This document shows, piece by piece, positions 21,937 through 29,804 of a stretch of 38,737 nucleotides of DNA; within the stretch, counting starts at the first letter, position 1; the number at the start of each line of letters is the position of its first letter. The position numbers and the translations under genes are program-made. The notes beneath the pieces are model-generated. The model was not told the DNA's origin and did not search any database. It was given only the letters and a program-made list of their open reading frames with translations. Where the stretch lies: contig JAGREO010000193.1 in the NCBI GenBank assembly GCA_020446525.1, positions 1 to 38,737 on the forward strand, written 5' to 3'. The DNA comes from Geminicoccaceae bacterium (GTDB taxonomy: Bacteria > Pseudomonadota > Alphaproteobacteria > Geminicoccales > Geminicoccaceae).

Positions 21937-22932
21937 TCATCGGAGCGCGGAATGCGCAAGTGCGCGCGATTCAGGACCCGGTCGCACGGCGACGGATTTG
22001 GGTGGCCGGTAGCCGTCCGCCAGCGCATCCCAAAGACGCTCCATGTCGCCGTCGGGCATGGAGGCCAGCACGTCATCCGTGGCGTGGCGGGCGCGCGGTT
22101 CACCGGGCGGCGGCGGCTCGGCCGCCTCGACGACCGCGCACGAGCCGCCCAGGCGCGGCCGCATGGCTCGCGCCAGGCGCTCGGCGAAGGCGGCCGTGGT
22201 TTCGGCGAAACCGCTCGGGGCGATGCGATGCAGACCCCGCTTTCGGGTCAGCGCGAGTGCAAACGCCGCATGGGCTCGCGCCAGGGCCTGAATCGGCACG
22301 TGATCGCGCACGAGCCGCGGCTGGCGGAGCACGGCCGCTTCGCCGGCGATCCACCGCTCCATCATGTGCGAGACCAGTCCCGGCTTCTCGTCGGGTCCAA
22401 AGGGATTGGCGACGGCCACCTTGCCTACCGTGAAGCCGCGCTTCTCGGCCTCGTATCGCAGTGCCTGCCAGGTCAGGGTCTTGGCGAGGCCATAAGCCCC
22501 CATGGCGGCACGCGGCTGATCGCCTGCCCCCTCGTCGGCTTCGAAGACGGTGCCGGTGACCACGAGAGTGCGGCAGCCCTGTTCACCGAGTGCACCGAGC
22601 AGGGCCGGTATTCCGCGCATGTTGCGTGCGAAGGCGTCGTAGGGATCGTAGGCAGGCCTGCGAAAGTCACCCACCTCGGCCGCGTGCAGGCAGACGACGT
22701 CGAAGGCCTCCGAGCGCCGAACGAGGTCGAGCAGGCGCGACGAGCCCGTCGGATGATCCGGGATCACCCGTGCCGCAGCCCGAGCACGGCGCAGACGGGC
22801 GGTGCGCCGGACGTCGCCATCGTCGAGCGGGCCCCGAAGCGGCGCCATGACGTCGGCACCCATCTCCGCCAGCGCCGAGGCGATCCAGCTCCCGGTGAAG
22901 GAACTGGCGCCGGTCAGCAGCACACGGGTCAT
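21937..22932 (-). CDS. NAD(P)-dependent sugar epimerase/reductase (SDR family)
   Basis: This 331-residue extended SDR has an N-terminal nucleotide-binding motif LLTGASSFTGSWIASAL, in which the middle glycine of TGxxGFxG is Ser, and the catalytic YGLAK (YxxxK). It is preceded by the Thr/Ser-containing strand TLVVTGTVFEAD. It is the last of four coupled CDP-sugar genes and probably reduces the 4-keto group of a CDP-6-deoxy sugar to give the final nucleotide sugar. Its ATG (22932) overlaps the stop of the RfbC-like gene. The C-terminal 60 residues are Pro- and Arg-rich. An epimerase role is possible instead of a reductase. Confidence 0.85.
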   Translation of the reverse strand: MTRVLLTGASSFTGSWIASALAEMGADVMAPLRGPLDDGDVRRTARLRRARAAARVIPDHPTGSSRLLDLVRRSEAFDVVCLHAAEVGDFRRPAYDPYDAFARNMRGIPALLGALGEQGCRTLVVTGTVFEADEGAGDQPRAAMGAYGLAKTLTWQALRYEAEKRGFTVGKVAVANPFGPDEKPGLVSHMMERWIAGEAAVLRQPRLVRDHVPIQALARAHAAFALALTRKRGLHRIAPSGFAETTAAFAERLARAMRPRLGGSCAVVEAAEPPPPGEPRARHATDDVLASMPDGDMERLWDALADGYRPPKSVAVRPGPESRALAHSALR

Positions 22933-23513
22933 GCTGCGTGTTCGGCCCCGGTCGGCGACCCGGGCGCGCACGGCCAGTGGAAGGCCGGATCGAAGGGCGG
23001 GTGTGCACGATCGCGATCCGACACCAGCGTCGGACGCATCGGCCAGCGAATCGAGAAAGCGGGGTCGTCGAAGCGTATGCCGCGCTCGGCCTCGGGCGCG
23101 TACTCGGCGGACACGAGGTAGTGCACCAGGCAATCGTCGGTGAGCGTCAAAAAACCATGCGCACAACCTTCTGGCACGACCATCATACGGCCGTTATCGG
23201 CATCGAGAGAGGCGCCGTAGTGTCGGCCGAAGGTGGCCGATGTCGGGCGCAGGTCGAGCACCACGTCGTAGACCCGACCGGCGAGGCATTGAACGATCTT
23301 CGTCTCGGCCGCCGGCGGCAACTGATAGTGCAAGCCGCGCAGGGTGCCGGCGCGCGTGCTGCGGGAGAGGTTACCCTGTCGGATTTCGCGATCCACCCCC
23401 AGCGCCTCGAGTTCGGTCCGACAGAAGCAACGGCCGAAATAGCCGCGCGCGTCGCCGCGGCGCTCGACCTCGAGCAGATGGACGCCGGCCATCGGCGCCT
23501 CAATCACCCGCAT
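22929..23513 (-). CDS. RfbC-like 4-keto-6-deoxysugar 3- or 3,5-epimerase
   Basis: This 194-residue cupin enzyme is related to dTDP-4-dehydrorhamnose 3,5-epimerase. It shows RGDARGYFGRCFCRTE, NLSRSTRAGTLRGLHYQ with catalytic His62, VYDVVLDLRPTSATFG, and VVPEGCAHGFLTL. In this operon the partner genes make CDP- rather than dTDP-sugars, so the likely substrate is CDP-4-keto-6-deoxyglucose. ATG 23513 lies 14 bp inside the 3' end of rfbF. Confidence 0.9.
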   Translation of the reverse strand: MRVIEAPMAGVHLLEVERRGDARGYFGRCFCRTELEALGVDREIRQGNLSRSTRAGTLRGLHYQLPPAAETKIVQCLAGRVYDVVLDLRPTSATFGRHYGASLDADNGRMMVVPEGCAHGFLTLTDDCLVHYLVSAEYAPEAERGIRFDDPAFSIRWPMRPTLVSDRDRAHPPFDPAFHWPCAPGSPTGAEHAA

Positions 23514-24333
23514 CGCCACCTCCGTCGGCAACCTTGCCGAGCCAGGGCATCGCGCCCGTCTCCCAGAGCGCCTGCATGCGGTTGCGGTCGCCGATGGTGT
23601 CGAGACAGGACCAGAAGCCCTGATGATGATACAAGGCCAGTTCGTCGTCCTCGACCAGGCGGTGCAACGGCTGCTGTTCGAGCACGCAATCGGCATCGGT
23701 GGAGAGATAGTCGAGAAAGCTTCGGCGGAAGAAAAAGAAGCCTCCATTGATCCAGCTGCTCTCCAGTCGAGGCTTCTCCGTGAAGCTCGGCCGACCGTCC
23801 GCACCCATCCGGAACTCGCCGAACTGGGAAATCGGGTTGATGGTGAGCACGGTACCGAGCCGTCGGTGTGCCGTGTGGAACTCGAATTCGGCGCCGATAT
23901 CCACGTCGGTCAATCCGTCGCCGTAGGTGACCGCGAAGTGCGGCTCGTCGGTCATGTATCGAGCGGCGGCACGCGCGACGCGAGCACCCGTCATCGTTGC
24001 GGGCCCCGTATTGGCTACGGTGACGTCCCAGTCGGGTGCACGCGCCGACTGGTGAAACGCGATTTGTCGGCTGCCGAGATTGACGGTGAAGTCGTCAGCT
24101 ACGGCGGCATAGTTGAGAAAATAGTTCGAGATGACCTCATGGCGGTAACCGGTACAGAGGATGAACCGCCTGAAGCCGAACCGGCCGTAGCAGCGCATGA
24201 CGTGCGTCACCAACGGCTGGCCGCCGATGTCGACCATGGGCTTGGGGCGTCCTTCGGCATGGGTACCGAGACGCGTCCCCTGCCCGCCGCAGAGGATGAA
24301 GACCGGAACGTCCTCAGGCCGTGTGCCCGGCAT
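23500..24333 (-). CDS. rfbF: glucose-1-phosphate cytidylyltransferase
   Basis: This 277-residue nucleotidyltransferase starts VPVFILCGGQGTRLG, followed by GRPKPMVDIGGQPLVTHVM. It has the RfbF/DdhA hallmark segments YRHEVISNYFLNY, VTYGDGLTDVD and NGGFFFFRRSFLDYL. It makes CDP-glucose from CTP and glucose 1-phosphate, the first step towards CDP-6-deoxy sugars. Two ATGs lie close together: 24339 sits directly on the GGGAGG site, whereas 24333 has 6-base spacing from it, so 24333 is the likely start. It overlaps rfbG upstream by 20 bp. Confidence 0.95.
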   Translation of the reverse strand: MPGTRPEDVPVFILCGGQGTRLGTHAEGRPKPMVDIGGQPLVTHVMRCYGRFGFRRFILCTGYRHEVISNYFLNYAAVADDFTVNLGSRQIAFHQSARAPDWDVTVANTGPATMTGARVARAAARYMTDEPHFAVTYGDGLTDVDIGAEFEFHTAHRRLGTVLTINPISQFGEFRMGADGRPSFTEKPRLESSWINGGFFFFRRSFLDYLSTDADCVLEQQPLHRLVEDDELALYHHQGFWSCLDTIGDRNRMQALWETGAMPWLGKVADGGGDAGD

Positions 24334-25447
24334 GGACATCCTCCCGACGCGCGCCGCTTGTGGCGGTGCAGAGGGCGGCGGCACGCCGTTCGAGCCGCTC
24401 GATCTGCCGATAGAGCCATGACGCGCCGGCGGTGGTGACGCCGGCGCTCGGATCGAGCAGTCGCGCGTAGCCCTCCAGCGTCCAGTCGATCGTGGTCTCG
24501 ATGTCGAGCGCGGAGCGCCAGCCCAGATCGCGCGCGGCCTTGCCGGCATCCAGCCGAAGGATCGGCGCCTCGACGCTCTGCGCCGGGGGCCGAATGTCGA
24601 GCCTGCCGCCCAGAGCGGCACAAATTCGCTCGGCGACACGTCGCACGGTCCAGTGGCTGGTCGAAGACGGGCCGAAGTTCCAGGCGCCCGAGCGCCCTTG
24701 CGGATCGGTAGCGACCGCCTGAGCCAGCAGGATGTAGCCGTGCAAAGCGTCGAGAACGTGCTGCCAGGGACGAACGGCGTCCGGGTGGCGCAATTCGACC
24801 GGCCGACCGGCCGCGGCGGCGCGCACGAGATCGGGCAGGAGGCGATCGGCGCTCATATCGCCGGCGCCGATCACGTTTCCGGCACGCGCCGTCGCCAATC
24901 CGACACCATCTTCGGCGGTGAGGTAACAATGACGGTAGGTGTGGGCGATCATCTCCGCGCAGGCCTTGCTCGCCGAATAGGGGTCGTGGCCGCCCAGGTG
25001 ATCGTCTTCGGTGCAGAAGCCGGAGGTCTGCCGATAGCATTTGTCGCTCGTGACGACGACGACGGCACGCAGGTCGCGCGAACGACGCGCGGCTTCGAGC
25101 AGGTTGAGCGTGCCTTGAACGTTGACGTCGAAGGTATGCAGCGGATCTTTGAGGCCGGGCAGAACCAGCGGTTGCGCCGCGAGGTGAAAGACGATTTCCG
25201 GATCCTGCTCGGCGACGACGGCGGCGAGCGATTCCCGGTCTCGAACGTCGCCGACGAAGTGCGTCATGCGCTCGCCCAGCGCCGCGGCGCGATGCAGCGG
25301 CGCGGCATGGGTCGGCGGCTGCGCAAAGCCGATGACGTCGGCGCCCAGATCGGTGAGCCAGGCCGCCAGCCAAGTGCCCTTGAAGCCCGTGTGTCCGGTG
25401 ACGAGAACGCGCCTGTTGAGCCAGAATGTGCGATCGATGTTGTTCAT
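24314..25447 (-). CDS. rfbG: CDP-glucose 4,6-dehydratase
   Basis: This 377-residue extended SDR has VLVTGHTGFKGTWLAAWL for NAD binding and the catalytic YSASK (DPYSASKACAE). It also has the RfbG-typical segments FHLAAQPLVLPGLKDP, VVTSDKCY and ARAGNVIGAGDMSADRLLPD. It converts CDP-glucose to CDP-4-keto-6-deoxyglucose. It is the first gene of the minus-strand polysaccharide region, with ATG 25447 after an AAGGTGG site. A -35/-10 pair lies 56-84 bp upstream. Its stop lies within the start of rfbF. Confidence 0.95.
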   Translation of the reverse strand: MNNIDRTFWLNRRVLVTGHTGFKGTWLAAWLTDLGADVIGFAQPPTHAAPLHRAAALGERMTHFVGDVRDRESLAAVVAEQDPEIVFHLAAQPLVLPGLKDPLHTFDVNVQGTLNLLEAARRSRDLRAVVVVTSDKCYRQTSGFCTEDDHLGGHDPYSASKACAEMIAHTYRHCYLTAEDGVGLATARAGNVIGAGDMSADRLLPDLVRAAAAGRPVELRHPDAVRPWQHVLDALHGYILLAQAVATDPQGRSGAWNFGPSSTSHWTVRRVAERICAALGGRLDIRPPAQSVEAPILRLDAGKAARDLGWRSALDIETTIDWTLEGYARLLDPSAGVTTAGASWLYRQIERLERRAAALCTATSGARREDVHAGHTA

Positions 25448-25502
25448 GGCCACCTTGCCGGTAAGATGGGTCAGCGGTCGAGTCGATGCCCTTTGTCTAT
25501 TC

Positions 25503-25531
25503 AACCTATGCGTTAGTTTCATCACGTTCAA
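25503..25531 (-). promoter_or_regulatory. possible promoter of the CDP-sugar/polysaccharide operon
   Basis: On the minus strand TTGAAC (25531-25526) is followed after exactly 17 bases by TAGGTT (25508-25503), in a locally A+T-rich stretch upstream of rfbG. The -35 is good and the -10 moderate. Confidence 0.4.
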
Positions 25532-25672
25532 GTTTTTCGTGCCCCCGCCCGGCCATCGCCCCGGCGAGGGCATCGCAAAGGACATTGCGACGCTGCCCGA
25601 CCTCCGAACGACCCCCAGTCGCAGCTTCTGGCCCAAGCCCGAAGGCATGCGGGGGATCTCGCCCTGCGCCCG

Positions 25673-26572
25673 ATGATCGTTTTTCATCCAGCCTACGCCC
25701 CGCGGCTGCCGCCGGGCCATCGGTTTCCGATGCCGAAATTCGTACGCCTGCTCGAACGGCTGACAGAGACAGGTCTCATACGGGCGAGCGACGCGGTGAC
25801 GCCGGTGCCGGCCGCTCGCTCCTGGCTCGAACTGGCGCACGGGCACGATTATGTGCGCGCCGTGCTCGAACAGCGTCTCGATGCGGCGGCGGAGCGGCGG
25901 CTGGGTCTGCCGATGACGGCCGAGGTGGCATTGCGGTCGTGTGCCGCGGTCGGCGGCACGGTGGAGACGGCGAGACTGGCGCTCGGGCACGGTCTGGCCT
26001 GCAACATGGCCGGCGGCAGCCACCATGCCCATGCCGGTTTCGGCTCCGGCTTTTGCGTCTTCAACGACGTCGCGGTGGCGGCGCTGCTGCTTCGCGCCGA
26101 AGGTCTGGTGCGCCGGGTTCTCATCATCGACCTCGACGTGCACCAGGGCGACGGAACCGCGGCCATACTGGCTTCCGACGACGCCTTCTTCACGCTTTCG
26201 GTGCATTGCCGGACGAACTTTCCGGCACGCAAGACCCGAAGCCGGCTCGACGTGGCGCTCGAGCCGGGCAGCGGTGATGCGCTCTATCTCGCTCTTCTGG
26301 ATCGGCTGGTGCCGGACCTGCTCGCCACCGAGCGACCGGACCTGGTCTTCTACAATGCCGGTGTCGACCCGCACCAGCGAGATCGCCTCGGTCGGCTGGA
26401 ACTGAGCGACGCCGGTCTGGCGGCGCGTGAGCGATGCGTGCTCGAGAGCTGCAGGCGCGCGGGCGTCCCGCTCGCCTGTGTCGTGGGCGGCGGCTATGGC
26501 TCGGACGTCGAGGAAGTGGTCGAACGCCATGCGGTGCTGCACGAAGTCGCCGCATCACTGGGTTCGTGGTGA
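25673..26572 (+). CDS. histone-deacetylase-family amidohydrolase
   Basis: This 299-residue protein has the arginase/deacetylase fold. The tandem histidines are in AGGSHHAHAGFGSGFCVFND (His117-His118), and the zinc ligands are Asp155 and His157 in DLDVHQGDGT and Asp232 in NAGVDPHQRD. A late GGGYG carries the probable transition-state tyrosine. The catalytic set looks complete. Bacterial members deacetylate small molecules such as acetylpolyamines or acetoin-related targets, or proteins. This short form resembles class IV-like HDACs common in proteobacteria. The ATG at 25673 gives the expected FHPAYAP start. It converges with the GlcD-type gene, 7 bp away, and diverges from rfbG. The substrate is unknown. 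Confidence 0.92.
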   Translation: MIVFHPAYAPRLPPGHRFPMPKFVRLLERLTETGLIRASDAVTPVPAARSWLELAHGHDYVRAVLEQRLDAAAERRLGLPMTAEVALRSCAAVGGTVETARLALGHGLACNMAGGSHHAHAGFGSGFCVFNDVAVAALLLRAEGLVRRVLIIDLDVHQGDGTAAILASDDAFFTLSVHCRTNFPARKTRSRLDVALEPGSGDALYLALLDRLVPDLLATERPDLVFYNAGVDPHQRDRLGRLELSDAGLAARERCVLESCRRAGVPLACVVGGGYGSDVEEVVERHAVLHEVAASLGSW

Positions 26573-26579
26573 GATCCGC

Positions 26580-27956
26580 TCAGATCGGCGTGACGATCTT
26601 GCCGGGGTTCATGATGTCCTGCGGATCGAGCGCCCGCTTGATCGTGCGCATCACCTCGACCGCGGGGCCGTGCTCGGCACGAAGGCTGGCGATCTTGCCG
26701 TAACCGACGCCGTGCTCGCCGGTACAGGTGCCGCCCACGGCGATGGCGCGGGCGACCAGCCGCTCGTTGACCTCGGCGGCACGCCGCATCTCGGCCGGGT
26801 CGTCCGGATCGACGATGAACTGAAGATGGAAATTGCCGTCCCCGACATGGCCGACGATCGGGGCCGTCAGACCGCTCTGTGCGAGATCCCGCTGCGCCGC
26901 GACGACGGCCATGGCGAGCTGCGAGATCGGTACGCAGACGTCGGTCGCCCAGCCGGCCTTGCCCGGACGCAGCGCTCTCGCGGCGAGATAGGCGTCGTGC
27001 CGTGCCTGCCAGAGACGATTGCGGTCCTCGGGCCGGGTGGCCCAGGTAAAATCCGTGCCATCGTGCTGCCGGCAGATCGTCTGCGCCGTCACCGATTGCT
27101 CCTCGACGGCGCCGGCGGTTCCGTGAAACTCGAAGAACAGCGTCGGCCGGGGTGCGAAACCTTCCAGCCCGGACCAGGCGATGCTGGCCTGCATCTGCAA
27201 CTGGTCGAGCAACTCGATGCGGGCGACCGGAACGCCGCTCTGGATGATCTCCATGACCGCCTCGACGGCGGCCTCGACGCTGGAGAAGGCACAGACCGCG
27301 GCCGCCACCGCCTCGGGAATGCCGTGCAGGCGCAGGCGAACGGCGGTGATCACACCGAGCGTACCCTCCGATCCGACCATGAGACGGGTGAGATCGTAGC
27401 CGGCAGCCGATTTCCGGGCCCGGCCGCCGGTCCGGATCACACGGCCGTCGGCGAGTACGACCTCGAGGCCGAGCACGTTTTCGCGCATCGTGCCGTAGCG
27501 CACGGCATTGGTGCCCGAGGCACGGGTCGCCGTCATTCCGCCGATGCTCGCATCGGCCCCCGGATCGACGGGAAAGAAGAGGCCGCTGTCACGCAGGTGA
27601 TCGTTGAGCCGCTTGCGGGTCAGGCCGGGCTGGACCAGGCAGTCGAGATCGGCGGCGTTCACCTCGAGCACGGCGTCCATGGCACTGGTATCGATACAGA
27701 TTCCGCCGCGCAGGGCCGCCACGTGACCTTCGAGCGAGGTGCCCGTGCCGAAGGGCACGATCGGCACGTCGTGCTCGGCGCACAGGCGCACCAGCGCCGC
27801 CACCTCCGCGGTCGAGCGGACGAAAGCCACGGCATCGGGTGCGGCGACCGGCTGATAGCCCTCGCCCCGGCCGTGATGCTCCCGCACCGCCCTCGACGTG
27901 GACAGCCGCCGGCCCAGCAGTTCCGCCGCCGCACGGATGGCTCTCTCATGTCGCAT
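26580..27956 (-). CDS. FAD-binding oxidase, D-lactate dehydrogenase/glycolate oxidase GlcD type
   Basis: This 458-residue flavoprotein has a PCMH-type FAD domain (about 40-215, including PIVPFGTGTSLEGHVAA and VDPGADASIGGMTATRASGT). A C-terminal FAD-oxidase domain follows with the metal/substrate segment IVGHVGDGNFHL and GTCTGEHGVGYGK. It oxidises an alpha-hydroxy acid, most probably D-lactate or glycolate. No GlcE/GlcF partner is adjacent, which favours the single-subunit D-lactate dehydrogenase (cytochrome) type. ATG 27956 has a GGGAGG site. It starts 41 bp after the fliP stop on the same strand, so it may be read through from the flagellar operon. Confidence 0.9.
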   Translation of the reverse strand: MRHERAIRAAAELLGRRLSTSRAVREHHGRGEGYQPVAAPDAVAFVRSTAEVAALVRLCAEHDVPIVPFGTGTSLEGHVAALRGGICIDTSAMDAVLEVNAADLDCLVQPGLTRKRLNDHLRDSGLFFPVDPGADASIGGMTATRASGTNAVRYGTMRENVLGLEVVLADGRVIRTGGRARKSAAGYDLTRLMVGSEGTLGVITAVRLRLHGIPEAVAAAVCAFSSVEAAVEAVMEIIQSGVPVARIELLDQLQMQASIAWSGLEGFAPRPTLFFEFHGTAGAVEEQSVTAQTICRQHDGTDFTWATRPEDRNRLWQARHDAYLAARALRPGKAGWATDVCVPISQLAMAVVAAQRDLAQSGLTAPIVGHVGDGNFHLQFIVDPDDPAEMRRAAEVNERLVARAIAVGGTCTGEHGVGYGKIASLRAEHGPAVEVMRTIKRALDPQDIMNPGKIVTPI

Positions 27957-27997
27957 GCCCTGCCTCCCTTCGATGCGGGCGCAGGCTAGCGGAAAAG

Positions 27998-28735
27998 TCA
28001 GACCGGATTGAAACTTTCGACGAGGCTGCCGACCACGAGATACCAGCCGTCGACGAGCACGAAGAAGACCAGTTTGAACGGCAGCGACATGATCACCGGC
28101 GGCAGCATCATCATGCCCATCGACATCAGCACGCTGGCGACCACCATGTCGAGCACCAGGAAGGGTACGAAGACCAGAAAACCGATCTCGAAGGCGCGGC
28201 GCAATTCGCTGATCATGAAGGCCGGCACCAGCACGCGCAGCGGTGCCTCCTGCGCCGTCGCCGTCGGTTGCAGGTCGGCGATGTCGTAGAACAGCCGCAA
28301 ATCCTTGTCGCGCACCTGCGCCAGCATGAAGGTGCGGAACGGCTCGGAAGCCCGCTCGAAGGCCGTCGCCTCGTCGATCTCCTCGGCGATCAAGGGCGCG
28401 ATGCCGTCCTTCCATGCCTGCTCCATGGTCGGCGTCATGATGAACAGTGTCAGGAACATGGCGAGGCTGACGAGCACGGCGTTGGGTGGCGTCTGTTGCA
28501 GGCCCAGAGCCGTTCGCAGGAAGGAAAGGACGATGACCACACGGGTGAAGGAGGTGACCATCACCAGAATGGAGGGTGCGAGGCTGAGCACCGTGACCAG
28601 CAGCACGAGCCGGACGATCTGCCCCGTCACCGTGCCGTCGTTGCCGAGATCGACGCTGATCGACTGCGCCCAGACCGCCTGCGGCAGCAGCACCGCGGCA
28701 ACCGTCACGACGAGGCTCCGAATTCGCGTTCTCAT
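27998..28735 (-). CDS. fliP: flagellar type III export protein FliP
   Basis: This 245-residue protein has a cleavable-type signal peptide (1 to about 24, ending AVWAQ). The FliP core follows: SLAPSILVMVTSFTRVVIVLSFLRTALGLQQTPPNAVL, FIMTPTMEQAWKDGIAPL, LVPAFMISELRRAFEIGFLVFVPFLVLDMVVA and SMGMMMLPPVIMSLPFKLVFFVLVDGW. FliP forms the export gate with FliQ and FliR. The start overlaps the fliO stop (ATGA). FliQ and FliR are not in this window. Confidence 0.97.
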   Translation of the reverse strand: MRTRIRSLVVTVAAVLLPQAVWAQSISVDLGNDGTVTGQIVRLVLLVTVLSLAPSILVMVTSFTRVVIVLSFLRTALGLQQTPPNAVLVSLAMFLTLFIMTPTMEQAWKDGIAPLIAEEIDEATAFERASEPFRTFMLAQVRDKDLRLFYDIADLQPTATAQEAPLRVLVPAFMISELRRAFEIGFLVFVPFLVLDMVVASVLMSMGMMMLPPVIMSLPFKLVFFVLVDGWYLVVGSLVESFNPV

Positions 28736-29037
28736 GTCGCGCTCCCTGCCCGCCCGTCGACGACGGCCGTTCCGTTCGTCGCCACGACCACCGGCGCCCC
28801 CGAAGAGAGTACGAGCAGGTGTTCCTTCTCGTCGGCGCGCACCAGCACGAGACGGTTGCGTGCATCGAGAGGGAGCGTCTCGATCACCGCGAGCCGCCGG
28901 TCGGCGGTCGCCAGCCTCGCCTGCAGGCGCGGCAGGAAGCGGCGTCCGGCCGAGGCGGCGAGCAGGACCAGCCCGGCGACGAATGCCAGCGCGGCGAGCG
29001 AGCGCAGGATGTCGAGCCAGTCGACGGCCATGCTCAT
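28732..29037 (-). CDS. fliO: flagellar biosynthesis protein FliO
   Basis: This 101-residue protein has one membrane segment (about 10-28, LRSLAALAFVAGLVLLAAS). A small cytoplasmic domain follows with RRLAVIETLPLDARNRLVLVRADEKEHLLVL, the FliO pattern. FliO helps FliP assemble into the export gate. It is coupled to fliP and to the upstream gene by 4-bp overlaps. ATG 29037 is preferred over ATG 29031 because of the coupling. Confidence 0.9.
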   Translation of the reverse strand: MSMAVDWLDILRSLAALAFVAGLVLLAASAGRRFLPRLQARLATADRRLAVIETLPLDARNRLVLVRADEKEHLLVLSSGAPVVVATNGTAVVDGRAGSAT

Positions 29038-29378
29038 CGGCTCCCGCGTCGGCCATAGGCGTCGGCCGCGCGGCGCACGCGCGAGCTGTCCCGCAAACTG
29101 CCGGCGATCTCAGCCTTGGCACGACCCAGATCCTCGATCAGCGCGTCACATTCGTGCAGCAGGGAGAGCAGTGCCGGCTCGAGAGCCTTGCGCGCGGCCG
29201 CCGGCTGCGCCGAAAGTCGCGTCATCGTCGCATCGATGGCGTCCAACAGGCCGTCGAGATCGATGCTGCGGCCCGCCGCCACACGATTGCGCGCCTCGGC
29301 CAAACGCGCGGTGACGGCGCTCAGATCGGTGCCGATCCCGTCGATCGAGGCCCCGGGCGCCGGCATGTTCGCACTCAT
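29034..29378 (-). CDS. flagellar helical protein, FlgN-like export chaperone candidate
   Basis: This 114-residue, almost fully alpha-helical protein has the segment GRSIDLDGLLDAIDATMTRL, which resembles short alphaproteobacterial FlgN-like proteins. The rest is coiled-coil-like (ARKALEPALLSLLHECDALIEDLG). FlgN chaperones the hook-filament junction proteins. Identity is uncertain because FlgN-family proteins are poorly conserved. It is coupled by 4-bp overlaps to the FhlB-like gene upstream and to fliO downstream, which supports a flagellar role. Confidence 0.6.
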   Translation of the reverse strand: MSANMPAPGASIDGIGTDLSAVTARLAEARNRVAAGRSIDLDGLLDAIDATMTRLSAQPAAARKALEPALLSLLHECDALIEDLGRAKAEIAGSLRDSSRVRRAADAYGRRGSR

Positions 29379-29659
29379 CGCCGACCCTCCGCGTCCGCCT
29401 CTCGCTGGTTGGCCCGGTAGAGCAGGGCCAGGATTTCGGCCATCGCGGCGAAGGCCGCCACCGGGATGGGACTCTGCCGGTCGAGCTGCGCCAGCAGGCC
29501 GGTCAGATCGGGGTCGCGACGGACCGGAATTCCGTTCTCGACGGCGACGCGGACGATCTGCTCGGCGATCGCTCCACGGCCCTTGGCGGTGATGCGCGGC
29601 ACACCCTCTTCCTGCGGCGCATAGCGCACCGCCACGGCGGTCCTGGTCGGCTCGGCCAT
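29375..29659 (-). CDS. FhlB-like protein (stand-alone cytoplasmic domain homologue of FlhB)
   Basis: This 94-residue protein matches the cytoplasmic C-terminal domain of FlhB/YscU: AVAVRYAPQEEGVPRITAKG, then RGAIAEQIVRVAVENGIPVR, DPDLTGLLAQLD, IPVAAFAAMAEILALLYRAN. The NPTH autocleavage loop is absent, as in other FhlB-type proteins. Such proteins can partly substitute for the cleaved FlhB C-terminus in substrate switching. It heads the fhlB-flgN-fliO-fliP operon. A CtrA-like box lies about 50 bp upstream. Confidence 0.85.
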   Translation of the reverse strand: MAEPTRTAVAVRYAPQEEGVPRITAKGRGAIAEQIVRVAVENGIPVRRDPDLTGLLAQLDRQSPIPVAAFAAMAEILALLYRANQREADAEGRR

Positions 29660-29707
29660 CGCTCGCGTCCCGATATTGTCAACGGCGACGACGCTAGGCC
29701 AAGTTGG

Positions 29708-29722
29708 TGAACGAATCGTTAA
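29708..29722 (-). promoter_or_regulatory. CtrA-like box upstream of the FhlB/FliO/FliP operon
   Basis: On the minus strand the sequence reads TTAA-CGATTCG-TTCA, a TTAA-N7-TTAA-type CtrA pair with one mismatch. The 7-base spacer contains GATTC, a GANTC site for the cell-cycle methylase CcrM. It lies 49 bp upstream of the first codon. TTAA is rare in this GC-rich DNA. Confidence 0.55.
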
Positions 29723-29804
29723 AGCGCACCTCGGGCGGCGATCGAATTGCCCCTTAAGGCGCTCGCATGAATGCGGGACGACGGTACACGGCAGGAGAAC
29801 GGGT

